A stretch of 6,012 nt of DNA from Acidimicrobiales bacterium (GTDB lineage: Bacteria; Actinomycetota; Acidimicrobiia; Acidimicrobiales; Palsa-688). Below the pieces are notes generated by a model. The model worked only from the letters and a program-made list of their open reading frames with translations. It made no database searches and was not told the origin of the DNA. How positions within the stretch are numbered: position 1 is the first letter of the stretch; every line of letters begins with the position of its first letter. The stretch is from the NCBI GenBank assembly GCA_030039575.1, contig JASHVH010000083.1:1-6012 (forward strand). Reading direction: 5' to 3'. The position numbers were made by a program, and so were the translations under genes. Below, piece by piece: positions 1 through 5,712 of this stretch.

Positions 1-731
1 CGCTCCGGCATTGCCTCGTAACGGCGCAGCGCCCTGTCCAAGCCCACAAGGGCCCGGCCGACCGGCCCCACCCGTCGCCGCCGGGGGGCCGTCCCCGTCC
101 GGAGCTCGTCCACCCGGAACGGCAGAGGCCGAGACTCCCTGTGGGCCATGATCACCGATAGGGCTACGATCGTCTGACGGGCCCAGCACCCGAACGACCA
201 CACGGAAAGGGGCCAGTCGGCGGGCAGGAAGACCAGTTCGGGGGGTACTGCCGGTAATTGTTCCCAGTCCCAGCAGCCCGTCATGGCCAGCCACACGTGG
301 GTGAAAACGCGCGCCGATTCGACCCCCCCGTGGTCAAGTACCCACGCCGCGGCCTGCTCCATGTGTGGGTCGGTAGGGCTGTCCCCGGCCAGCCGGAGGG
401 CCACGTACGCCTCCACCGTGGCCGAGAGTTCCCCGGGGCCCTTGTAGAAAGTGGCCCATGGCCCGTCGGGACGCTGCAACGAACGGATCCGGGTGGCCGC
501 CGCCGCCAGCGTCTCCGGGGTCAAGATGCCCAGGAAATGCCGCAGGAGGACGTCTTCGGCGTCCATCGTGACGTTCGTTTCCAGTTCGCCCTTCCACCAG
601 CCACCCGGGAGTTGAAGACGCTTCAGGTGGTCGGTGGCGAGCCTCAGTGCGACCTGAGCTGTCCCCTCGACGGCTCCCTCGACGCCCTCGACGACCGGGG
701 GGTCGTCGGTCTGGCTCGCCACCAGGGTCAC
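1..731 (-). CDS. shc: Squalene-hopene cyclase, N-terminal 243 residues (cut by window edge)
   Basis: This is the N-terminal third of a class II triterpene cyclase, which cyclises squalene to hopene (hopanol as by-product) as a monotopic membrane enzyme. I translated it by hand from GTG at 731; the frame is open to base 1. Two QW repeats (Q-x3-G-x-W) are visible at residues 40-46 (QLPGGWW) and 86-92 (QRPDGPW), followed by the family block ELSATVEAYVALRLAG. Aligned by eye to the Alicyclobacillus acidocaldarius enzyme, active-site residues E45, F129, W133 and W169 correspond to E59, F143, W147 and W183 and are all conserved. The catalytic DxDD motif lies beyond the window, so activity cannot be confirmed here. 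The GTG start overlaps the stop of the prenyl synthase by four bases (GTGA) and has GGTGGAG eight bases upstream. A later GTG (722) is possible but lacks that context. The N-terminus is about 14 residues longer than in Alicyclobacillus and holds a small VEG triplet repeat. Confidence 0.95.
   Translation of the reverse strand, partial: MTLVASQTDDPPVVEGVEGAVEGTAQVALRLATDHLKRLQLPGGWWKGELETNVTMDAEDVLLRHFLGILTPETLAAAATRIRSLQRPDGPWATFYKGPGELSATVEAYVALRLAGDSPTDPHMEQAAAWVLDHGGVESARVFTHVWLAMTGCWDWEQLPAVPPELVFLPADWPLSVWSFGCWARQTIVALSVIMAHRESRPLPFRVDELRTGTAPRRRRVGPVGRALVGLDRALRRYEAMPE
664..692 (-). repeat. Three copies of CCCTCGAC near the start of shc
   Basis: The octamer occurs at 664-671, 676-683 and 685-692 and encodes the VEG repeats (VVEGVEGAVEG) of the cyclase N-terminus, before the conserved fold begins. 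It is probably a local duplication in an unconstrained leader segment. Confidence 0.6.
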
Positions 732-1879
732 GATTCGCGCTCCACCACGTAGACCGCCAAGTCAGCCAAGGCGCGACGAGGCACGGCCGACAGACGGGCC
801 CTTTCGAGCGAACCGAGAGCGGCGTCGAGATGGGCCTTCGCCCTGGCCGCGGTCCACTCACGGCCCCCGCACGCCTCCACCAGCCACGTGGCCCGGGCGA
901 CTTCTTCCTGAGTGAGCGGGCTCGGCGAGGCTGGTGCCCAGTCGGGAACGGCCAGAGTGGCCGAGGTCTGCTTGTCCGGCCGGCGGGAGGACCGGGGCCC
1001 CCCGGCGCGTCCGTTCGTTGCCGCCGCCGCAGGGGCGTCGGGGGCCGGGCTGGTACCGAACAGCAGGGCGTCGAGCGCCTTCGCCTCGTCATCGCCTGCG
1101 GCCAGGGCGGCCACGATGGGCATCGACTTCTTCCGCTGGCGGATGTCGTTGCCGATGGGTTTGCCCGTGGTGGCTGGGTCCCCCCAGATGCCGAGCAGGT
1201 CATCAGTGGCCTGGAAGGCCACCCCGAGGTGGCGGCCGAAGTCCCGCAGGGCCCGCACGGTGGCGGCGGGCGCTCCTGCGAGGATGGCGCCGATAGACGC
1301 GGCACAACCGAGCAACGCGCCCGTCTTGGCGGTCGACATCCCCATGCATTCCTCCACACTGACCGACCGCCGCGCCTCGAAGGCCAGGTCATCTGCCTGC
1401 CCGGCGATCATCTCCGCCGTCGCCTCGCACAGCGCTAGAGCGGCGGCGGGGGCGGCCGAGTTGGCCGTGCGCAGCAGGACGTCGGTGGCCAAGGTGCAAA
1501 GGGCATCGCCGGCCAGCAAGGCGACGCTGGGCCCCCACAGCGCCCAGGCGGTGGGCCGGTGACGGCGCTCCACGTCGCCGTCCATCAAGTCATCGTGGAG
1601 GAGCGAGAAATTGTGGACCAGCTCGACGGCCACCCCGCCGGGAGCGCCCACGGAGGCATCGGCCCAGCTGGCTTCGGCGGAGAGAGTCGCCAGTGCGGCC
1701 CGGATCCCTTTCCCGCCTTTGACGGCGGTCGGGTTGCCGGCGGCGTCGGTCCACCCGAGGTGATAGCCGACCACGTCCCGGATGCTGGGCGTGAGCCGGG
1801 CGACTGCGTCGCGCATCAAGGGCTGAGTCACTTCTCGTGCGTGTTCGAGCACGTCGGCAACCGCAGTGGTGGGCCTCAC
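728..1879 (-). CDS. Polyprenyl diphosphate synthase (FPP/GGPP synthase family) of the hopanoid operon
   Basis: This trans-isoprenyl diphosphate synthase of 383 residues condenses IPP with allylic diphosphates. In this operon it most plausibly supplies FPP for squalene. The first Asp-rich motif (FARM) is DDLMD at residues 96-100, followed by RRHRPT. The second is DDLLGIWGD at 226-234, followed by the conserved lysines of DIRQRKKS. The FARM has no two-residue insertion; F91 sits five residues before it and S92 four before. That is the pattern described for type-I GGPP synthases, so C20 product cannot be excluded. Residues about 276-322 are an Ala/Pro/Gly/Arg-rich insert before the last helices (TWLVEACGGREWTAARAKAH onward), making the protein longer than the usual ~330-350. 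The GTG start at 1879 overlaps the hpnE stop (GTGA) and is preceded by AGGAGG, the best ribosome site in the operon. The stop overlaps the start of the cyclase gene. Confidence 0.93.
   Translation of the reverse strand: MRPTTAVADVLEHAREVTQPLMRDAVARLTPSIRDVVGYHLGWTDAAGNPTAVKGGKGIRAALATLSAEASWADASVGAPGGVAVELVHNFSLLHDDLMDGDVERRHRPTAWALWGPSVALLAGDALCTLATDVLLRTANSAAPAAALALCEATAEMIAGQADDLAFEARRSVSVEECMGMSTAKTGALLGCAASIGAILAGAPAATVRALRDFGRHLGVAFQATDDLLGIWGDPATTGKPIGNDIRQRKKSMPIVAALAAGDDEAKALDALLFGTSPAPDAPAAAATNGRAGGPRSSRRPDKQTSATLAVPDWAPASPSPLTQEEVARATWLVEACGGREWTAARAKAHLDAALGSLERARLSAVPRRALADLAVYVVERES
740..746 (-). promoter_or_regulatory. Ribosome binding site of squalene-hopene cyclase
   Basis: GGTGGAG lies eight bases before GTG 731 and inside the last codons of the prenyl synthase. 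It favours the overlapping GTG over the later GTG at 722. Confidence 0.5.
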
Positions 1880-3561
1880 CCGACCTCCTCAAGTTTCGGC
1901 AGTTGGTACACGGGACTGTCCGCCGCCTCTCCGCCGGTGCGCAATTCCGGCGCTCCTTCGGGCCGGGCACGGCGACCTCGGCGCGGACCTTTCTCTCTCG
2001 GCCCCTTTTGGCCGGCCAGCCGGGCCCGGGTGGCGGCGCCGGGCTCTCCTCGGAGCGCCTCTCTCGGGAGTGGGGGCAAGGCGTGGCGTTGGCCGGCCGC
2101 CACGAGCACGGCGCGCGCCGCACTGACGCCGCTGCGGACCGCTCCTTCCATCGTCGGGGGCCAGCCTGTGGCCGTCCAGGCCCCCGCCAGCACCAGCCCG
2201 GGCAGCCGGGTCCTCGTGGCCGCCCGGTGCACGGCCGTCCCCGGGGTAGCCCTGAACGTGGCGTGGTGCTCCCGGGTAACGAAGGTGCTCAGCACCTGAG
2301 CCGGCCGGGCCGCCGGGAGCAAAGCTCGCAGCGAGGCCACCACCTGGGCGGCCAGGTCCTCGGGCCGCCTACCGACGTAGCCGTCCGCCGCGGATATCGA
2401 CACGGCCAGGTACTGCCCGGTACCGGCCCCCGAAGAGGCCGTACGGTCAAAGACCCACTGTGCTTCCGTCCCCAGCCCGGCGAAGAAGGGGAGGTCCGTG
2501 ACGCGGCGGTCGAAGTGGACATGGACATTGACGATCGGCGAGCTGGCCAGGCTGGACGGGCGGACGTGGTCAGCGAGAGCGCCCGGGGGCAGCACTTCTT
2601 CTGTGCAGTAGTGGGGGAGGGCGACGACGACCCCATCGGCGCCCACCCGGCCCTTGCCGGTCTGCACCTCGAACCGGGGGCGGTGGTGCGTGCCAGCGTC
2701 GTGTGCCGGTACCAGGCTGACGGTTTGGACGGTCTCGCCCAGACGGACCTGGACACCTGCCTTGCGCAAGGCCGACGCAGACCGCTCGCCGTGCAGCAAG
2801 CCGAGCGGGGCCCGGCTCCAGCCGATGTCGCCGGCGCCGGCGTCGGTCAGCAGCCCCGTTTGGAAGACCTTGGCCGCCATCGACAGCGACGCCTCGGCGG
2901 CGGGCAGGTTGACCGTGGGCAGGCAGATCAAGTCCCACAAAGACGAGACAGCCGCTTCGCCCTGGCCGTGACCGGCCAGCCAGGACGCAAAGGTTTGCGC
3001 GTCCAGAGCAGGGTCGTCCAGGTCCAGACGGGCCAGAGCCAGCACGGCGCGCCCGAGGCGCAGCCGGTCGCCGAGTGGCATCAAGGAGTACTGGAGCAGC
3101 GAACGGCCGAGGTGAAGGGGCGCGGGCAAGGGGCCCCGCCGCAGGACCGCCCTTGCCGGCCGGTCGTCGCGCAGAGGCCGCCGGTGCCCTGGCCCGGCCC
3201 CGTCCGAGGCCCGGCCATCATCCGGGCTGGCATCTCGGCTGGGAGCTGGGCTGGCGGCCGGCCGGAGGACCGTGACATCGAGGCGTGGCTGCAGTTCCAC
3301 ATCACCGGCGGAGCCGACCCGGTCCAGGAACTCGGTATATGCCGTGCAGCAGCGCAGGAAAACGTGCTGACCGTTGTCCATCGTCAGCCCGTCATGGGTG
3401 AACGACCATGTGAGGCCCCCGAGGCGGGTGCGCTTTTCGAACAGCGTGACCTGCGCCCCGGCGTCAGCGCAGGCCAGTGCGGCCGAAATGCCGGCCAAGC
3501 CGCCCCCCACCACCGCGACGAGCGGAGCCGAGGCCACCGGTCCGTCGGCGGGCGGGCTCAC
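1876..3561 (-). CDS. hpnE: Hydroxysqualene dehydroxylase HpnE (FAD-dependent)
   Basis: This amine-oxidase/phytoene-desaturase-like flavoprotein reduces hydroxysqualene to squalene, the last step of the HpnCDE route. From GTG at 3561 it is 561 residues. The N-terminal Rossmann FAD site is VVGGGLAG (17-24), with acidic E42 ending strand 2 (VTLFEKR). The HpnE hallmark MDNGQHVF lies at 61-68, and the C-terminal FAD-contact block LVLAGAWTATGWPPTMEGAV at 456-475. Two regions look unlike the family: a Pro/Ser/Asp/Arg-rich insert at about 102-136, after which family-like sequence resumes at PLPAPLHLGRSLLQY, and a ~70-residue Arg/Gly/Pro-rich tail from about 492. Together they explain a length well above the usual ~420-480. 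The reading frame runs on upstream without a stop, antisense-free, into hpnD. I chose 3561 because it makes a GTGA overlap with the hpnD stop, like the other junctions, and has AAGG seven bases upstream. GTG at 3537 is the alternative and would drop eight residues. Confidence 0.93.
   Translation of the reverse strand: MSPPADGPVASAPLVAVVGGGLAGISAALACADAGAQVTLFEKRTRLGGLTWSFTHDGLTMDNGQHVFLRCCTAYTEFLDRVGSAGDVELQPRLDVTVLRPAASPAPSRDASPDDGRASDGAGPGHRRPLRDDRPARAVLRRGPLPAPLHLGRSLLQYSLMPLGDRLRLGRAVLALARLDLDDPALDAQTFASWLAGHGQGEAAVSSLWDLICLPTVNLPAAEASLSMAAKVFQTGLLTDAGAGDIGWSRAPLGLLHGERSASALRKAGVQVRLGETVQTVSLVPAHDAGTHHRPRFEVQTGKGRVGADGVVVALPHYCTEEVLPPGALADHVRPSSLASSPIVNVHVHFDRRVTDLPFFAGLGTEAQWVFDRTASSGAGTGQYLAVSISAADGYVGRRPEDLAAQVVASLRALLPAARPAQVLSTFVTREHHATFRATPGTAVHRAATRTRLPGLVLAGAWTATGWPPTMEGAVRSGVSAARAVLVAAGQRHALPPLPREALRGEPGAATRARLAGQKGPREKGPRRGRRARPEGAPELRTGGEAADSPVYQLPKLEEVG
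1884..1889 (-). promoter_or_regulatory. Ribosome binding site of the prenyl synthase
   Basis: AGGAGG, a full Shine-Dalgarno core, lies four bases before GTG 1879 and encodes part of the final LEEVG of HpnE. It is the strongest internal site in the operon and may allow some initiation independent of upstream translation. Confidence 0.6.
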
Positions 3562-4523
3562 GCGGCCGCCTTGGCCAGCGCCATGGCCGCCACGGTCGCT
3601 TTCTGGCCGGGCGAGAGGCTGACCCTGCCCCGCATGACGCTCTCGGGGGCGGTACGGATCCGCTCGAGCAGACGGCGGTAGATGCCGGCCATGGCGGCGG
3701 TGCAGGCGCGGCTTCGCCGGTCGAGCAGGGGCAGCAGTTCGAGGCCCCGCTCGTACCACGCCTCGGCCCGGCCGGTCTCGAAGCAGATCAACGCGTAGAG
3801 GTCGTCCGGCGCCCCCTCCAGCGAGGGGCTTACGCCGAACCGCTCGAGGTCCTGGGCGGGCAGGTACACGCGACCCATGACGTCGCGGTCCTCGAGCAGA
3901 TCCCTCAAGATGTTGGTGAGCTGGAGCGCCACGCCGAGCGCGTCGGCCAGCGGCTCGGCCTTTTGGGGGTCGCTGCTGCCGTAAATGGACAGGGAAAGGC
4001 GCCCGATGGTGCCCGCCACGAGGCGGCAGTACTCCACGAGGCCGTCGAAGCTGTCGTACCTTCGGCCTTCCAGATCCCAGGAGCAACCCTCCACCAGCTC
4101 CTCGAGAGCGTCGACAGGCAATGGGAACTTGCCGGCGGTGTCGGCCAGAGCGGTCAGGACCGGGTCGCCCGGAGGAACGGCCGCCCCGGAACTGCTCCGG
4201 GCCTTGTCGATCAGCGAGAGGGAGCGACGGATGTCGTCGAGCGCGACGACCCTGCCGTTCTGTTCGGGCTGGGCCTGCTGTTCGGACTGGGCCTGTCCGG
4301 GTTCGGCCTCATTGGGTTTGCCCTCGGGCCCGTGGCCAGGACCAGGCGTCGTCACCAAGCTGTCGCCCACGTCGTCGATCCGGCGCGCCATGGCGTAAAG
4401 GGCGCACATGGCGGCGCGCTTGCCTGGCGGCAAGAGGCGGATGCCGTAGTAGAAGTTGCGGGCACGCGAACGGGTGATCCGCTCGCAGTGCTTATAGGCG
4501 AGAGCGACGGCGGCGTCGTTCAA
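3558..4523 (-). CDS. hpnD: Presqualene diphosphate synthase HpnD
   Basis: This squalene/phytoene synthase family protein (321 residues from TTG) condenses two FPP into presqualene diphosphate. The substrate-binding Asp-rich motifs are ARRIDDVGD (D50, D51, D54) and LTNILRDLLED (N204, D208, D212). YCRLVAGTIGR (165-175) and GRVYLP (217-222) are further family blocks. A Pro/Gly/Gln/Glu-rich insert of about 34 residues (57-90) sits directly after the first Asp-rich motif and contains a six-residue tandem repeat. Without it the length would match the usual ~280-290. The frame is open far upstream inside hpnC, so the start must be chosen. TTG at 4523 overlaps the hpnC stop as TTGA, places family-like sequence (YKHCERITRSRARNFYYGIRLLP) right after the start, and has GAGGG five bases upstream. 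Pairing with HpnC and HpnE rules in presqualene chemistry over phytoene synthesis. The stop overlaps the hpnE start. Confidence 0.94.
   Translation of the reverse strand: MNDAAVALAYKHCERITRSRARNFYYGIRLLPPGKRAAMCALYAMARRIDDVGDSLVTTPGPGHGPEGKPNEAEPGQAQSEQQAQPEQNGRVVALDDIRRSLSLIDKARSSSGAAVPPGDPVLTALADTAGKFPLPVDALEELVEGCSWDLEGRRYDSFDGLVEYCRLVAGTIGRLSLSIYGSSDPQKAEPLADALGVALQLTNILRDLLEDRDVMGRVYLPAQDLERFGVSPSLEGAPDDLYALICFETGRAEAWYERGLELLPLLDRRSRACTAAMAGIYRRLLERIRTAPESVMRGRVSLSPGQKATVAAMALAKAAA
4260..4295 (-). repeat. 18-bp tandem repeat, two copies, inside hpnD
   Basis: Two adjacent 18-base units (4260-4277 and 4278-4295) differ at one base and encode QAQPEQ and QAQSEQ, residues 77-88 of HpnD. They lie in the low-complexity insert after the first Asp-rich motif. 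The near identity suggests a recent in-frame duplication. Confidence 0.85.
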
Positions 4524-5503
4524 TTTCGCCCTCTTCCCGCGCCTTCTGCCCCATAGGGCGCCTCTCGGCGTGCACCTCTCAACAACCGCAATAGGTGGGC
4601 GGCGAAACGGCGCGGGGCCGGCCGGCTGGGGTCGGCGTAGATGTCGAAGTCCAGCGCGGCGAGGGCGTCGAGGGCGGCGTGCCCGCCCGCGATGAACCCG
4701 GCTACCGCGACACGAAGCCGGCCCTTCAGGCTGGCGACGAGAGGGGTGCCGGCGGCGAGCCACTGGCGCGCTCGTGCCGCCTCGAAGGCCAACAGCGCCC
4801 GCGATTCGAAAGAGGCGCCCCCCGGCGCGCCCGGCCGCCGGCGGTCCACATAGGCAGCCGGTGGCGGGGCCAGCTCCTCGACAGTCACGCCGAAACGCCT
4901 CATGTCGTGCATGGGCAGGTAGACCCGCCCGACGAGGGAGTCCTCTGCCACGTCCTGCCAGTGCTCCACGAGCTGAAGCCCGGTGCAGATGCTGTCGGAC
5001 CAAGCCAAGCGGTCGGGGGTGGCATAACCGAATATGGCCAGCACTGTGCGCCCGACCGGGTTGGCAGAGAGGCGGCAATACCCGACCAGATCCTCGAACG
5101 TCTCGTAACGGGAGACGGTCTGGTCCTGCCTGTTGGCCTGGACGAGGTCGAAAAGAGGCTGGGGCGGCAAGGCCAGACGTTGCGTCGTTTCAGCCATCCG
5201 GGCCACCAGGGGGTGGACCTCGGTCCCGGCGGCCGGCCGGCGGCCCCCGAGCGCGGCGCGCAGCTGGTCCTCCACCTGGTCGAGGGCGGCCAACCGGTCG
5301 CCGGGGTAGTCGTCGCCCAACTGGTCGACTAGACGCGCCCAGCCGTAGAGCGACACCAGGTCGGACCGCAGCGGCGCCGGCAGCAGCCGGGAGGCGACGG
5401 GGAAGTTCTCGCTGCCGGCCCTGCCGAGCACCAGGTAGTCGGGCGGGAGGTCGCCGCCCGAGAGGACAACTCGGGTCGGTGCCCGGGTTGCCGCTGCCGT
5501 CAT
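4520..5503 (-). CDS. hpnC: Hydroxysqualene synthase HpnC
   Basis: HpnC, the second squalene/phytoene synthase paralogue of the operon (327 residues), converts presqualene diphosphate plus water to hydroxysqualene. Visible blocks are ENFPVAS (32-38), typical of HpnC, YGWARLVDQLGDD (53-65; D60, D64 and D65 form the first metal-binding motif), YCRLSANPVGR (142-152), LQLVEHWQDVAED (176-188; D184 and D188 form the second motif) and GRVYLP (192-197). The C-terminal tail after residue 305 is Arg/Gly-rich but short. ATG at 5503 is the only ATG start in the operon, with AAGGGGG nine bases upstream. The stop at 4520 overlaps the hpnD TTG start by four bases. The gene is first after the intergenic region and is probably the promoter-proximal gene. 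Assignment to HpnC rather than HpnD rests on the ENFPVAS block, the upstream position and the distinctly HpnD-like neighbour. Confidence 0.93.
   Translation of the reverse strand: MTAAATRAPTRVVLSGGDLPPDYLVLGRAGSENFPVASRLLPAPLRSDLVSLYGWARLVDQLGDDYPGDRLAALDQVEDQLRAALGGRRPAAGTEVHPLVARMAETTQRLALPPQPLFDLVQANRQDQTVSRYETFEDLVGYCRLSANPVGRTVLAIFGYATPDRLAWSDSICTGLQLVEHWQDVAEDSLVGRVYLPMHDMRRFGVTVEELAPPPAAYVDRRRPGAPGGASFESRALLAFEAARARQWLAAGTPLVASLKGRLRVAVAGFIAGGHAALDALAALDFDIYADPSRPAPRRFAAHLLRLLRGARREAPYGAEGAGRGRN
4529..4533 (-). promoter_or_regulatory. Ribosome binding site deciding the hpnD TTG start
   Basis: GAGGG, within GGAAGAGGG, lies five bases before TTG at 4523. It sits inside the last codons of hpnC. 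There is no ATG or GTG nearby in this frame that fits the protein family's N-terminus, so this site and the TTGA overlap fix the start. Confidence 0.6.
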
Positions 5504-5512
5504 TTGCCAAGT

Positions 5513-5519
5513 CCCCCTT
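5513..5519 (-). promoter_or_regulatory. Ribosome binding site of hpnC
   Basis: AAGGGGG on the minus strand lies nine bases before the ATG at 5503. It supports that start and is the only translation start in the operon that does not overlap a preceding stop. Confidence 0.6.
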
Positions 5520-5566
5520 CGTGTTTAGGGCGTCGACTACCGCTGCTCGTTGCTGTGCAAACTCGC

Positions 5567-5618
5567 TGACCCACGGGTCATCTTAGACACCATGATGCGC
5601 CGCATCGCAACTTGTTGC
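5567..5618. promoter_or_regulatory. Three inverted repeats over the putative promoter (candidate operators)
   Basis: Three short perfect-arm inverted repeats lie within 52 bases. GCAAC-2-GTTGC (5607-5618) overlaps the -35. GATGCG-1-CGCATC (5594-5606) fills the spacer. TGACCC-2-GGGTCA (5567-5580) covers the end of the -10 and the predicted start point. This placement suits repressor sites. No regulator is encoded in the window, and short palindromes arise by chance, so binding is inference. Confidence 0.35.
5580..5610 (-). promoter_or_regulatory. Putative promoter of hpnC and the operon
   Basis: On the minus strand TTGCGA (5610-5605) matches the -35 consensus at four of six bases. TAAGAT (5585-5580) matches the -10 at four of six, including the key first TA and last T. 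The spacer is 19 bases, longer than the ideal 17. Transcription would begin near 5573, giving a leader of about 70 bases. This is the best sigma-70-type candidate in the intergenic region; it is inferred from sequence only. Confidence 0.4.
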
Positions 5619-5686
5619 TCAGCCACGGCGGACGCCCAGAAATTACGAAGGGACCGGGCAAATCTCGCCGGTGAAGTCCCCGAGAC

Positions 5687-5707
5687 GGAGGGGAGGGGAG
5701 ACGGGGG
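5687..5707 (+). other. G-rich polypurine tract between the upstream gene and the operon promoter
   Basis: On the plus strand three runs of four or five G (5690-5693, 5695-5698, 5703-5707) and a GG lie within 21 bases, just after the stop of the upstream gene. The transcribed strand of that gene would carry the G runs, while its RNA is pyrimidine-rich. A DNA quadruplex or a pause site is conceivable; neither is shown. Confidence 0.35.
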
Positions 5708-5712
5708 CCGCT

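Larger units (their letters stand above)
5504..5712 (-). other. Intergenic region upstream of the hopanoid operon
   Basis: This is the only non-coding stretch in the window and is visibly less GC-rich than the genes around it, especially between 5520 and 5660. On the minus strand it holds, in order, a pyrimidine-rich tract (5707-5687), a TTGCGA/TAAGAT promoter-like pair (5610-5580) overlaid by three short inverted repeats, a leader of about 70 bases and the hpnC ribosome site (5519-5513). I see no hairpin followed by a T run that would end transcription of the upstream gene, so some read-through is possible. Confidence 0.7.

Noticed and set aside
334..1392. A minus-strand frame overlapping the prenyl synthase and shc
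   Set aside because: It is a shadow in another frame. The two frames that carry DDLMD/DDLLG and the QW motifs explain the same bases.
3154..3258. A frameshift in hpnE
   Set aside because: Conserved family sequence continues in the same frame on both sides without a stop, so an in-frame insert is simpler.
1837..3681. A 614-codon open frame on the plus strand opposite hpnE
   Set aside because: It is antisense to a clearly recognised flavoprotein, and its product is Arg/Gly/Gln-rich with no family resemblance. Long antisense frames are expected in DNA this GC-rich.
3477..4556. A 359-codon plus-strand frame opposite hpnD containing a hydrophobic LFGLGLLFGLGL stretch
   Set aside because: The hydrophobic stretch is only the antisense reading of the HpnD tandem repeat (QAQSEQ/QAQPEQ). 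The rest has no family features.
3558..5503. hpnC/hpnD read as a phytoene synthase pair for carotenoids
   Set aside because: Two paralogues followed by an HpnE-type flavoprotein (MDNGQHVF) and a squalene-hopene cyclase fit the HpnCDE squalene route. No carotenoid gene is seen.
5537..5605. A possible 22-residue leader peptide (starts MRRIMVSK) before hpnC
   Set aside because: No ribosome binding site precedes its ATGs, and the predicted transcript start lies inside it. There is no run of regulatory codons to suggest attenuation.
5640..5712. An intrinsic terminator after the upstream gene
   Set aside because: I found no stable stem followed by a T run on the minus strand, only a pyrimidine-rich tract.
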